Source of the DNA: Roseateles noduli
GTDB lineage: Bacteria; Pseudomonadota; Gammaproteobacteria; Burkholderiales; Burkholderiaceae_C
Assembly (NCBI GenBank): GCA_002205125.1
Contig: NIOE01000008.1
Coordinates: 372,001-436,000 of the forward strand
Length of the DNA: 64,000 nt
Reading direction: 5' to 3'
How positions within the stretch are numbered: the stretch's first letter is position 1; every line of letters starts with the position of its first letter. Shown piece after piece: positions 16,911 through 24,636 of the stretch. The notes below the pieces were generated by a model. That model was not told the origin of the DNA and searched no databases. It was given only the letters and a program-made list of their open reading frames with translations. The position numbers were made by a program, and so were the translations under genes.

Positions 16911-17783
16911 CTATTTCCGCCGCAGCGCCGTCGCCAGCAGTTCGGCAACGCAGACCGCGTTGCTCTCGTGCGGCACCGCGTTGCTGCTCCAGACATGCCG
17001 CACGCCGGCCGCACGCAGCGCCGGCAACGCGTCGCCATTGAACAGGGCATGGGTGACGGCGACGTCCACGCTGGACGCGCCGCGCTCCAGCGCCTCGCGT
17101 GCCGAGCCGATGAGCGTCCGCCCGGTGGACGCCATGTCGTCGAGCAGCACCACCGCGCGACCGCGAACTTCCAGATCCGGGAAGGCGAGCTGCACCTGCG
17201 TGTCCCCGAAGCGCACCTTGCGGCCGATCGCGAATTCCAGCTTCGCGGCCCGCCCCGCTTCCGCGACCCACTGACCGGATTCCTCGTCCGGACCGACCAG
17301 CACCGCGCCCGGCTCCTGCACAGCGATGAAGCGCCCCAACAAGGCCGCCGCCGACAGCGCCACACCCTTCCCCTTGGGCATCACCTCGTCGAGGCTCGCA
17401 ATGCGGTGCAGGTGCGGATCCACCGTGACGACACGGTCGAACTGCGTGGCCAGCAAGGCCGCGATGTGCCGCTGGCTGACCGCCTCACCCGGCGAGAATT
17501 CCATGTCCTGCCGCATGTAGGCCAGATACGGCGCCACCAGCATCAGGTGCTTCACACCCCAGCCGCGCGCGGCAGGCGCGGTGATCAGCAATTCGACAAG
17601 GCGATCGTTGGGCTGATGCTGCAAGCCACGCAGCACAATGACGTCAGCCGGCAACGGCTTGGGCAGAACCAGCCGCAACTCCCCATCCGGAAAACGATGA
17701 CGCGTGATCACGCCAAGCGGCCGACCCAGTTCACGCGCTAGGCGCGTGGCCAACTCCCGTTCATCTTCGAAACAAAGCAGCAT
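16911..17783 (-). CDS. Ribose-phosphate pyrophosphokinase-like protein
   Basis: 290 residues, shorter than the main bacterial Prs (about 315). It has the tandem PRTase-like architecture: RHRFPDGELRL near the N-terminus, the ATP-site motif YMRQDMEFSPGEAVSQR, VTVDPHLHR, and the PRPP loop VVLLDDMASTGRTL. PRPP synthetases make PRPP from ribose-5-phosphate and ATP. This divergent form looks closer to short archaeal-type or paralogous enzymes, and a canonical prs presumably lies elsewhere. It is convergent with gpmA across the shared terminator. The 207 bp upstream to plsC show no gene. Confidence 0.82.
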   Translation of the reverse strand: MLLCFEDERELATRLARELGRPLGVITRHRFPDGELRLVLPKPLPADVIVLRGLQHQPNDRLVELLITAPAARGWGVKHLMLVAPYLAYMRQDMEFSPGEAVSQRHIAALLATQFDRVVTVDPHLHRIASLDEVMPKGKGVALSAAALLGRFIAVQEPGAVLVGPDEESGQWVAEAGRAAKLEFAIGRKVRFGDTQVQLAFPDLEVRGRAVVLLDDMASTGRTLIGSAREALERGASSVDVAVTHALFNGDALPALRAAGVRHVWSSNAVPHESNAVCVAELLATALRRK

Positions 17784-17990
17784 CGCCGGATCCTCGCACC
17801 AATCGGGACCCGGAGGGCATCCGGCATACCCGGGCTGGGCGAACTGAGCCCGACGGTTGGGGGATAAAGACGTTGAGGGCCGGCGTGGGCCGCCTACCTG
17901 CCAGCAATGGCGCGCTTGGCCGCCAAGTCATGAGGCCCCGGCCGCGAGGGCCGAAACCTCACGACTTGCCGTCCCCGAACGACCGAGGAC

Positions 17991-18728
17991 TCAGGGCCTT
18001 GGGAGTGCGTTGTCGATTCGGTCCGAAAGAGCCCCCGCCAGATGGCGGCGATCAAGACCCTCGGTGGGCATCGCGGGCAGCGATCGCACTTCAACCGCCA
18101 GATCTTTCGCGGTCAGGATGCGCCAGAGACTTTCCATCAAGGACATCTGACCGATGTACTGCGCCGCATCGCTGTACGGCACGCCGGGCTGATGCCAGCG
18201 CAACACCACGGGCTGCAACGGCGTGTGCGTGCTGATCGCCGCCTGCAGGAGATTGCCGTGCAACGGCAGCAACGGGTAGCCCGCACCCGTCGTGCCTTCA
18301 GGGAAGACAGCCACCGTCTCGCCAGCAGCCAGCGCCTCGGCCGTCTTGTGCACGACGCGCAGCGCATCGCGCTTGTTGGCTCGCTCGATGTAGAGCGTGC
18401 CAACCGCCGTCGCCAGCGCACCCACCAGCGGCCAGGTCGCAATGTCAGCCTTGGAGACAAAGCGCGCTTCAGGCATCACGGCATGGATCGCGGCGATGTC
18501 CAGCCAGGAAACGTGGTTCGCCGTGATCAGGCGCGGCGACGAGGCCTGAGGCCCCGGCGATTCGAGTCGCACCCCCAGCACCCGCAGCAGCTTGGCCGAC
18601 CACCAGCCCACATAGCGCTGCCTGGCCGGCGTCTCCAGACGTCCCCAGCGAAACTGGACGAGGTACACCCCGTGCCCGATGTGCGCGAGCATCCGCAGCG
18701 CACGCCACGCCCCGACCAGGGCACGCAT
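17991..18728 (-). CDS. 1-acyl-sn-glycerol-3-phosphate acyltransferase (PlsC family)
   Basis: 245 residues. The acyltransferase motif NHVSWLD (HX4D) is at about residues 71-77, FVSKADIATWPLVG follows as motif II, and FPEGTT as motif III. A hydrophobic N-terminal segment likely anchors it in the inner membrane. It acylates lysophosphatidic acid or a related lysophospholipid. The ATG overlaps the pyrC stop (TGATG), so it is the last gene of the yqgE-ruvX-pyrR-pyrB-pyrC operon, an arrangement seen in other Burkholderiales. Confidence 0.9.
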   Translation of the reverse strand: MRALVGAWRALRMLAHIGHGVYLVQFRWGRLETPARQRYVGWWSAKLLRVLGVRLESPGPQASSPRLITANHVSWLDIAAIHAVMPEARFVSKADIATWPLVGALATAVGTLYIERANKRDALRVVHKTAEALAAGETVAVFPEGTTGAGYPLLPLHGNLLQAAISTHTPLQPVVLRWHQPGVPYSDAAQYIGQMSLMESLWRILTAKDLAVEVRSLPAMPTEGLDRRHLAGALSDRIDNALPRP

Positions 18729-20056
18729 CAGACAGTCCGCTCGGCTTCGGTGACCAGCGACTCGTAGGCGACCGTGCCGGCCACCAGCGTGTAGCGCACC
18801 CGGCCCGGCAGCTCGAAGCCGGTGATGTCGAACGCGAACGGCGTGTGCTTGCCCTGGCTGACGAGACGCTCCGGCGTCACCGCGCCGCTGGCCTCGGCAT
18901 CGAAGACGACGACGTCGCCGACGCCGCCTTCGACCAGCCGGCCCGCACTCGCCGCCAGGGAGCCGAGCGCGTTGCCCAGCACCTTCACCGGACGCGCGGT
19001 GATGGTGTCGAGCGCCTGCGCCAGCGACAGGCCTTCATCCTGGCCCCAGCGCAGCGCCAGGCTCAGCAGCAGCTCCAGTCCGGTGGCGCCGGGCGTGGCC
19101 TCGGCGAAGGGCAGCGTCTTCTCGTCGGCGGCGACGGGGTTGTGGTCGCTGACGAGCGCATCGATGGTGCCGTCGGCCAGCGCGGCGCGCAGCGCGTCGC
19201 GGTCGCGCTGCTGGCGCAGCGGCGGCTGCAGGCGCATCGACGAGTTGAAGTAGCCGATGTCGACGTCGCTCAGGTGCAGCGAGTTGATCGAGACGTCCGC
19301 GGTGATCGGCAGTCCGTCCTTCTTGGCCTGGCGCACGAGCTCGACGCCGGCGGCGCTGCTCAGGCGGCACAGGTGAACGCGGCAGCCGGTGACGCGGACC
19401 AGCTCCAGGATCGTGTGCAGCGCGATGGTCTCGGCCGCGACCGGCTCGCCGGACAGGCCCAGGCGCGTGGCGACCGCGCCGCTGGCCGCGACGCCGCCGC
19501 TCAGCCACGGATCCTGCGCATGCAGCCACAGCGTGTAGCCGAAGCTCGCCGCGTACTGCATCGCGCGCTGGACGGTCAGCGTGTTGCGGATGGGCACGTA
19601 GGCCTGCGAGAAGCCGACGCAGCCGGATTCGGTCAGTTCGGCCATCTCGGTGAGCGATTCGCCGGCGAGGCCGCGCGTCAGCGCGCCCAGCGGGAACAGC
19701 CGGCAGCGGCTGAGCTTGCGGGCGCGGAACTTGAGCATGTCGACCAGACCCGGCTCGTCGAGCGTGGGGTCGGTGTCGGGCGGGCAGACGAGACTGGTGA
19801 CGCCGCCGGCGGCAGCCGCGGCGAGCTCGCTCTCCAGCATGCCTTCGTGTTCGTGACCCGGCTCGCGCAGGCGCGCGGCGAGGTCGACGAGGCCCGGTGC
19901 GACGACGAGGCCGGTGGCATCGATGACGCGGTCCGCGTTGAAGTCGCCGACGCTGCCGAGACCGACGATGCGGCCCGAGGCGATGGCCAGGTCGCCGATC
20001 TTGTCGAGACCCGACGCCGGGTCGAGCAGGCGGCCGTTCTGGATCAGGATCTTCAT
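18728..20056 (-). CDS. pyrC: Dihydroorotase
   Basis: 442 residues from the ATG at 20056 ([16 protein letters not shown]). This is a class I amidohydrolase-type dihydroorotase for the third step of pyrimidine synthesis. The usual HxH metal motif after [13 protein letters not shown] is altered: where active enzymes have DxHvHlRePG, this protein has [10 protein letters not shown], with no histidine pair. DHNP is still present near the C-terminus (ALVSDHNPV). That is the pattern of PyrC-like proteins that act as non-catalytic partners of aspartate transcarbamylase, so the symbol may describe a PyrX-type protein. It overlaps pyrB by ATGA and plsC by TGATG. Confidence 0.85.
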   Translation of the reverse strand: MKILIQNGRLLDPASGLDKIGDLAIASGRIVGLGSVGDFNADRVIDATGLVVAPGLVDLAARLREPGHEHEGMLESELAAAAAGGVTSLVCPPDTDPTLDEPGLVDMLKFRARKLSRCRLFPLGALTRGLAGESLTEMAELTESGCVGFSQAYVPIRNTLTVQRAMQYAASFGYTLWLHAQDPWLSGGVAASGAVATRLGLSGEPVAAETIALHTILELVRVTGCRVHLCRLSSAAGVELVRQAKKDGLPITADVSINSLHLSDVDIGYFNSSMRLQPPLRQQRDRDALRAALADGTIDALVSDHNPVAADEKTLPFAEATPGATGLELLLSLALRWGQDEGLSLAQALDTITARPVKVLGNALGSLAASAGRLVEGGVGDVVVFDAEASGAVTPERLVSQGKHTPFAFDITGFELPGRVRYTLVAGTVAYESLVTEAERTV

Positions 20057-21015
20057 GCTTCGTTCCCCGCCAGGATGGACATGACGGCCATGCGCACCGC
20101 GATGCCGAAGGTGACCTGCGGCAGGATGACGCTGTGCTGGCCGTCGGCGACGGTGGAGGAGATCTCCACGCCGCGGTTGATCGGGCCCGGATGCATCACG
20201 ATGGCATCGGGCTTGGCCAGCGCCAGCTTCTCGGGCGTGAGGCCGAAACTCTTGAAGTACTCGCCGGCGCTTGGCAGCATCGCGCCGCTCATGCGCTCGT
20301 TCTGCAGGCGCAGCATGATGATGACGTCGGCATCGCGGACGCCCTCGGCCATGTCGTGGCACACGCGCACGCCCATGTCCTTGAGGTCGCCGGGCACCAG
20401 CGTCTTCGGACCGACCGCGCGGATCTCCGGCACGCCCAGCGTGGTGAGCGCGTGGATGTCGCTGCGCGCGACGCGCGAGTGCACGATGTCGCCGACGATC
20501 GCCACGGTGAGGTTGGTGAAGTCCTTCTTGAAGTGGCGGATCGTGTACATGTCGAGCAGGCCCTGCGTCGGATGCGCGTGGCGGCCGTCGCCGGCGTTGA
20601 CCACGTGGACATGCGGCGCGCAGTGCTGCGCGATCAGGTAGGGCGCGCCGGACTCGCTGTGGCGGACGACGAACATGTCGGCGTGCATCGCCGAGAGGTT
20701 GGCGACCGTGTCGAGCAGGGTCTCGCCCTTGGCGGTGCTGGACCGCGCGATGTCGAGGTTGATGACGTCGGCGGAGAGGCGCTTGGCGGCGATCTCGAAG
20801 GTGGTGCGGGTGCGGGTGCTGTTCTCGAAGAACAGGTTGAACACCGACTTGCCGCGCAGCAGCGGCACCTTCTTGACCTCGCGGTCGTTGACCGAGAGGA
20901 AGGTCCCCGCCGTGTCCAGGATCTGGTGCAGCACGGCCTTGGGCAGGCCTTCGGTGGACAGCAGGTGGATCAGCTCGCCATGCTTGTTCAGCTGCGGGTT
21001 GCGTTTGCTCAGCAT
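20053..21015 (-). CDS. pyrB: Aspartate carbamoyltransferase catalytic subunit
   Basis: 320 residues. It condenses carbamoyl phosphate with aspartate. The carbamoyl-phosphate motif [18 protein letters not shown] and the downstream [12 protein letters not shown] and [12 protein letters not shown] motifs are intact. No regulatory pyrI follows; the next gene is pyrC-like and overlaps the pyrB stop, as in holoenzymes made of PyrB and PyrC-like subunits. It begins 4 nt after pyrR. Confidence 0.97.
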   Translation of the reverse strand: MLSKRNPQLNKHGELIHLLSTEGLPKAVLHQILDTAGTFLSVNDREVKKVPLLRGKSVFNLFFENSTRTRTTFEIAAKRLSADVINLDIARSSTAKGETLLDTVANLSAMHADMFVVRHSESGAPYLIAQHCAPHVHVVNAGDGRHAHPTQGLLDMYTIRHFKKDFTNLTVAIVGDIVHSRVARSDIHALTTLGVPEIRAVGPKTLVPGDLKDMGVRVCHDMAEGVRDADVIIMLRLQNERMSGAMLPSAGEYFKSFGLTPEKLALAKPDAIVMHPGPINRGVEISSTVADGQHSVILPQVTFGIAVRMAVMSILAGNEA

Positions 21016-21019
21016 GGGG

Positions 21020-21520
21020 TCAGTCCTCCTTCACGTCGAAGCTGAAGCGGCCGCCGTCACCCTTGATCAGGCTCAGGCGCTGGTTCGGTGCCACTGCGAC
21101 ACGCGCGGCGGAGAACGCCGGCTCGATCGGCAGCTCGCGGCCGCCGCGGTCGACCAGCACCGCCAGCGTGACGCTCGCGGGTCGGCCGAAGTCGAACAGC
21201 TCGTTGATCACGGCCCGCGTCGTGCGTCCGGTGTAGAGCACGTCGTCGATCAGCAGCACGTGGCGGCCCTCGATGTCGAAGGGCAGCTTGGTGTGGTCGG
21301 CGCTGGCGTTCATGCCCTTGCTGCCGAAGTCGTCGCGGTGCAGCGCGCTGGAGATGACGCCGTGCTGACCGGCCAGCTTCAGGTCCTGCTGGAGACGCTC
21401 GGCCAGCCAGGCGCCGCCCGACCAGATGCCGACCAGCGCGCTGTCGGGTTGCAGGAGGCGCTGGACGCCGCGCACGAGGTCGGCGTAGAGCGCTTCCGCA
21501 TCGAGGTGCAATGTGCTCAT
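21020..21520 (-). CDS. pyrR: PyrR-type bifunctional pyrimidine regulator / uracil phosphoribosyltransferase
   Basis: 166 residues, a type I PRTase fold. The PRPP loop [18 protein letters not shown], the region [10 protein letters not shown], and the N-terminal [13 protein letters not shown] are all present. In Gram-positives PyrR controls pyr mRNA attenuation. In Betaproteobacteria its regulatory role is less clear, and I see no obvious anti-terminator structure ahead of it because its ATG overlaps the ruvX stop (ATGA). Confidence 0.93.
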   Translation of the reverse strand: MSTLHLDAEALYADLVRGVQRLLQPDSALVGIWSGGAWLAERLQQDLKLAGQHGVISSALHRDDFGSKGMNASADHTKLPFDIEGRHVLLIDDVLYTGRTTRAVINELFDFGRPASVTLAVLVDRGGRELPIEPAFSAARVAVAPNQRLSLIKGDGGRFSFDVKED

Positions 21521-21933
21521 GGGTGTTCCCGGAAGAATTGTTCGAGGATCAATGCCGCGCTCGCGGCATCGAGGTCGCGCGCGCCCTGCGACTGGGCTTC
21601 CACGCTGGTATAGCGTTCATCGACTTCGACCACCGGCAGCCGGTAGCGGCCGCGCAGCTGCCCGGCGAACTTGAGCGCACGGGCCGTCATCTCGTGCGGC
21701 GCGCCGTCCGGATGACGCGGGACGCCGATGACCAGCGCATCGGGCTCCCACTCCTGGATCAACGCCGTGATCGCGGCCCACCGGGCGTCGCCCTGCTCGG
21801 TGATGGTCCGCAGCCCGCGCGCGCTCCCCAGCATCCGGTTGCCGGTCGCCACGCCGAGGCGCTTGGTACCGAAATCAAAACCGAGGGGGGAAACAAATGC
21901 GGCGGGGGAAGAAGCGGGAGAGCCTGTGCTCAT
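21517..21933 (-). CDS. ruvX: Holliday junction resolvase-like protein RuvX (YqgF)
   Basis: 138 residues from the ATG at 21933 (MSTGSPASSPAAFVSP), preceded by a strong GGAGG. The RNase H-like fold shows LGFDFGTKRLGVATGN at the first catalytic Asp, DALVIGVPRHPDG, and VDERYTSVEA near the C-terminus. YqgF/RuvX is implicated in pre-16S rRNA 5' end processing and was named for similarity to resolvases. The in-frame extension upstream has no family match and overlaps yqgE. Confidence 0.93.
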   Translation of the reverse strand: MSTGSPASSPAAFVSPLGFDFGTKRLGVATGNRMLGSARGLRTITEQGDARWAAITALIQEWEPDALVIGVPRHPDGAPHEMTARALKFAGQLRGRYRLPVVEVDERYTSVEAQSQGARDLDAASAALILEQFFREHP

Positions 21934-21960
21934 GACGCCTCCGGTCATGCCCGCCGCCGG

Positions 21961-22014
21961 GCCGCCCCTAGGCGGGCAGCGCCCCTCGGGGGCAGGAGCG
22001 AAGCGACTGGGGGG
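21961..22014. repeat. G+C-rich hairpin cluster between yqgE and ruvX (probable dispersed repeat)
   Basis: Two adjacent hairpins (CCGCC-CCTA-GGCGG and GCCCC-TCG-GGGGC) are followed by AGGAGCGAAGCGACTGGGGGG. I recognise this string type as a recurrent intergenic element in Burkholderiales genomes. It fills most of the 91-nt gap between yqgE and ruvX. It may act on mRNA stability or as a binding site. Confidence 0.5.
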
Positions 22015-22024
22015 CTCGCACTCA

Positions 22025-22603
22025 TCATGCGTGCCCGGCCTCCTGGCTGAGCATGCGGGGATCGATGCCGAGCAGCGCGAGCGCCTTGTCGTAGCGCTCC
22101 TCGATCGGCGTGTCGAAGATGATCTCGGGCTTGGCATCGACGGTGATCCAGCCGTTGCGGCCGAGCTCTTCCTCCAACTGGCCCGCGGCCCAGCCGCTGT
22201 AGCCCAGCGTCACCAGCACACGCTTGGGTCCGGCGCCGTTGGACAGCGCTTCCAGCACGTCGCGGCTGGTGGTCATCTCCAGCCCGCCGGGCACCGCCAG
22301 CGTGGCGCTGTAGTGGTTGCCCTGCTCGTCCAGCGCCTCGTGCAGCACGAAGCCGCGCTCGGTCTGCACCGGCCCGCCGAAGAACACCGGCCGCGCGGCC
22401 ATGTCCAGGTCGGACAACTCGAGCTCGACCTTCTCGAACAGGTTGCCCAGCGTCAGCGAGATCGGCTTGTTGATGACCAGCCCCAGCGCGCCCTTCTCGT
22501 TGTGCTCGCACAGGTAGATGACCGAGCCGGCAAAGGTCTCGTCCACCATGCCCGGCATGGCGATCAGGAACTGGTTGGTCAGGTCGATGCGTGCCTTGGA
22601 CAT
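22025..22603 (-). CDS. YqgE/AlgH family protein (DUF179)
   Basis: 192 residues, family-typical length. It begins IDLTNQFLIAMPGM, with SVIYLCEHNEKGALGLVINKP and VFFGGPVQTERGFVLHE. The C-terminal half shows GYSGWAAGQLEEELGRNGWITV. The biochemical function is unknown; the Pseudomonas homologue AlgH was linked to alginate regulation. It is the first gene of the ruvX-pyr operon, separated from ruvX by 91 nt of hairpin-rich sequence. A TAGAAT box ends 8 nt before its ATG, so its leader would be very short. Confidence 0.94.
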   Translation of the reverse strand: MSKARIDLTNQFLIAMPGMVDETFAGSVIYLCEHNEKGALGLVINKPISLTLGNLFEKVELELSDLDMAARPVFFGGPVQTERGFVLHEALDEQGNHYSATLAVPGGLEMTTSRDVLEALSNGAGPKRVLVTLGYSGWAAGQLEEELGRNGWITVDAKPEIIFDTPIEERYDKALALLGIDPRMLSQEAGHA

Positions 22604-22611
22604 AGGGACGG

Positions 22612-22617
22612 ATTCTA
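22612..22617 (-). promoter_or_regulatory. Candidate -10 box (TAGAAT) of the yqgE operon
   Basis: The minus strand reads AAATAGAATCCGTCCCTATG, with the ATG being the yqgE start. Transcription would begin within a few nt of the start codon, giving an almost leaderless mRNA. The same TAGAATCCG string occurs before ctaC and gpmA. Confidence 0.35.
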
Positions 22618-22638
22618 TTTCACCGACACTCCCTCTCC

Positions 22639-24105
22639 ATGAACGCCCTTGTCTGGTTCCGGCGCGATCTGCGCGCGGACGACCACGCCGCCCTCTTCCA
22701 CGCCCTCAAGCACCACGAACGCGTGTTCTGCGCCTTCGTGCTGGACACGGACATCCTGGACGCACTCCCGCGCGCGGACCGCCGCGTGGAGTTCATCGTC
22801 GACGCCCTGCGCGTGCTGGACGCGGATCTGGCGGCGCTGGCGCCCGGCGCCGGGCTGATCGTCCGCCACGGCACGGCGCGCGAGCAGATCCCCGCCCTGG
22901 CTGCGGAGCTGGAGATCGACGCGCTCTACTTCAACCACGACGACGAGCCGGACGCGCTGCGCCGCGACGCCGATGTGGGCGCCACGCTGCTCGCACGCGG
23001 CGTCCAGGTGGAGAGCTTCAAGGATCACGTGGTCTTCGAGCGCTCGGAGATCCTGACCGGTTCACGCAAGCCCTACGGCGTCTTCACGCCCTACAAGAAC
23101 GCGTGGCTGCGGGAGATCACTCCCTTCTTCCTGAGCAGCTACCCGGTCGAGCGATACGCGTCGCACCTGGCGAAGGCACCGCAACGCGGCGTGCCGACGC
23201 TGGGCGACATCGGGTTCGAGCCGGCCGGACTCACCGCGGCGCTGACCGGCGGCAGCGCGGGCGCGCAGCGGCTGTTCGACGAGTTCCTCGAACGCATCGA
23301 CCGCTACGGCGACACGCGCGACTTCCCGGCCGCGAAGGGGCCCAGCTACCTGAGCACGCACCTGCGCTTCGGGACGATCTCGATCCGGCGGCTGGCGCGT
23401 GAGGCCTGGATGCGGGCCTACGCCCCGAAGGGCGGCAAGGCCGTCAGCGCGGGTGCGCAAGTCTGGCTGTCCGAGCTGATCTGGCGCGATTTCTATCACC
23501 AGGTCCTGCACCACCATCCGCAGGTCGTCACAGGCGCATTCCGCCCCGAATACGACCGCATCGCGTGGGCCGACGGCCCCGACGCGGACGCGGACTTCGA
23601 GGCCTGGTGCCAGGGCCGCACCGGATATCCGCTGGTCGACGCCGCCATGCATCAGATCAACGAGACCGGCTACATGCACAACCGGCTGCGCATGGTGACG
23701 GCCAGCTTCCTCATCAAGGACCTCGGTATCGACTGGCGTCGCGGCGAGGCCTACTTCGCCGAGAAGCTGATCGACTTCGACCTCGCCGCCAACAACGGCG
23801 GCTGGCAGTGGGCCTCGTCCAGCGGCTGCGACGCGCAGCCCTACTTCCGCATCTTCAATCCGGTCAACCAGAGCGAGAAGTTCGATCCCGAGGGGAAGTT
23901 CATCAAGCGCTACCTGCCGCAACTCGCCAAGCTGCCGCCCAAGCTGATCCACGCGCCGTGGCTGGCGAAGCCGGCCGAACTGGCGGCCTGCGGCGTGGTG
24001 CTGGGCCGCGACTACCCGGAACCGGTCGTGCGCCATGAGACGGCGCGCATGGCGACGATGGCGCGCTACGCCGTGGTCAAGGACCGGGCCTTCCCCGACA
24101 CGTGA
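22639..24105 (+). CDS. phrB: Deoxyribodipyrimidine photolyase (class I CPD photolyase/cryptochrome family)
   Basis: 488 residues. The N-terminal photolyase domain begins MNALVWFRRDLRADDHAAL and would hold the antenna cofactor. The C-terminal FAD domain shows WLSELIWRDFYHQVLHHHP, GYPLVDAAMHQINETGYMHN, RMVTASFLIKDLGIDWR, and WQWASSSGCDAQPYFRIFNP, which includes the tryptophans of the electron-transfer and substrate sites. It repairs UV-induced cyclobutane pyrimidine dimers using light. It is divergent from yqgE with 35 nt between start codons and converges on the fimbrial cluster with a 3-nt gap. Confidence 0.96.
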   Translation: MNALVWFRRDLRADDHAALFHALKHHERVFCAFVLDTDILDALPRADRRVEFIVDALRVLDADLAALAPGAGLIVRHGTAREQIPALAAELEIDALYFNHDDEPDALRRDADVGATLLARGVQVESFKDHVVFERSEILTGSRKPYGVFTPYKNAWLREITPFFLSSYPVERYASHLAKAPQRGVPTLGDIGFEPAGLTAALTGGSAGAQRLFDEFLERIDRYGDTRDFPAAKGPSYLSTHLRFGTISIRRLAREAWMRAYAPKGGKAVSAGAQVWLSELIWRDFYHQVLHHHPQVVTGAFRPEYDRIAWADGPDADADFEAWCQGRTGYPLVDAAMHQINETGYMHNRLRMVTASFLIKDLGIDWRRGEAYFAEKLIDFDLAANNGGWQWASSSGCDAQPYFRIFNPVNQSEKFDPEGKFIKRYLPQLAKLPPKLIHAPWLAKPAELAACGVVLGRDYPEPVVRHETARMATMARYAVVKDRAFPDT

Positions 24106-24108
24106 GCA

Positions 24109-24636
24109 TCACTGGTACGTGAGCGTCACGCTGACGGCATCGGTGTACGGGCCGCCGGGCGGCACCGTGGTCTGCCGTCCCGGGATGCGGGCATAGACCG
24201 TGTAGACCAGCCCCGGCGACAGCCCCAGCGCATCGAGCAGCAGACCGCCGCCGACCATCGTGCCGGTCGTGCCGTCGCCCCAGACCGTCGTGTAGGTGTT
24301 GTCGATGTAGAGGTTGTAGTTGAGCGAATTCGCCCCGAAGCTCAGCCGGCGGGCGGAGATGCTGGGGCCGTTGCCCTGGTTGAATGCGATGGTGAACGGA
24401 ATCAGCAGGCCGGCGACGCCGCCGCACTTGACCGTGACCGTGCCGGTCGAATCGGTGTTGCCGTAAGCCAGCGGGTTGTAGTTGGCGAACAGCACCGAGG
24501 TCGTCGTGACGGTGCAGGAGCACAGGCCCTGGACGCACAGCGCATGCGCCGAGGGCGCCGCGCCCATCAGCATCAGCCAGGGCAGCAGGCGAAGCACGAC
24601 GGGCAGGCGTGGCAGTCTGGAGGACTTGGCGTTCAT
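24109..24636 (-). CDS. Spore coat U (SCPU) domain pilus subunit, tip-position gene
   Basis: 175 residues with a signal peptide ending near SAHA. One SCPU domain follows, with Cys-rich start CVQGLCSCTVTTTSVLF, YNLYIDNTYTTVWGDGTTGT, and the C-terminal donor-like strand AVSVTLTY. SCPU proteins are subunits of archaic (Csu-type) chaperone-usher pili. It is the last gene of the cluster, where the tip adhesin lies in csu operons, but it has only one domain, whereas CsuE-type adhesins have two. Its start overlaps the usher stop (ATGA). Confidence 0.88.
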   Translation of the reverse strand: MNAKSSRLPRLPVVLRLLPWLMLMGAAPSAHALCVQGLCSCTVTTTSVLFANYNPLAYGNTDSTGTVTVKCGGVAGLLIPFTIAFNQGNGPSISARRLSFGANSLNYNLYIDNTYTTVWGDGTTGTMVGGGLLLDALGLSPGLVYTVYARIPGRQTTVPPGGPYTDAVSVTLTYQ

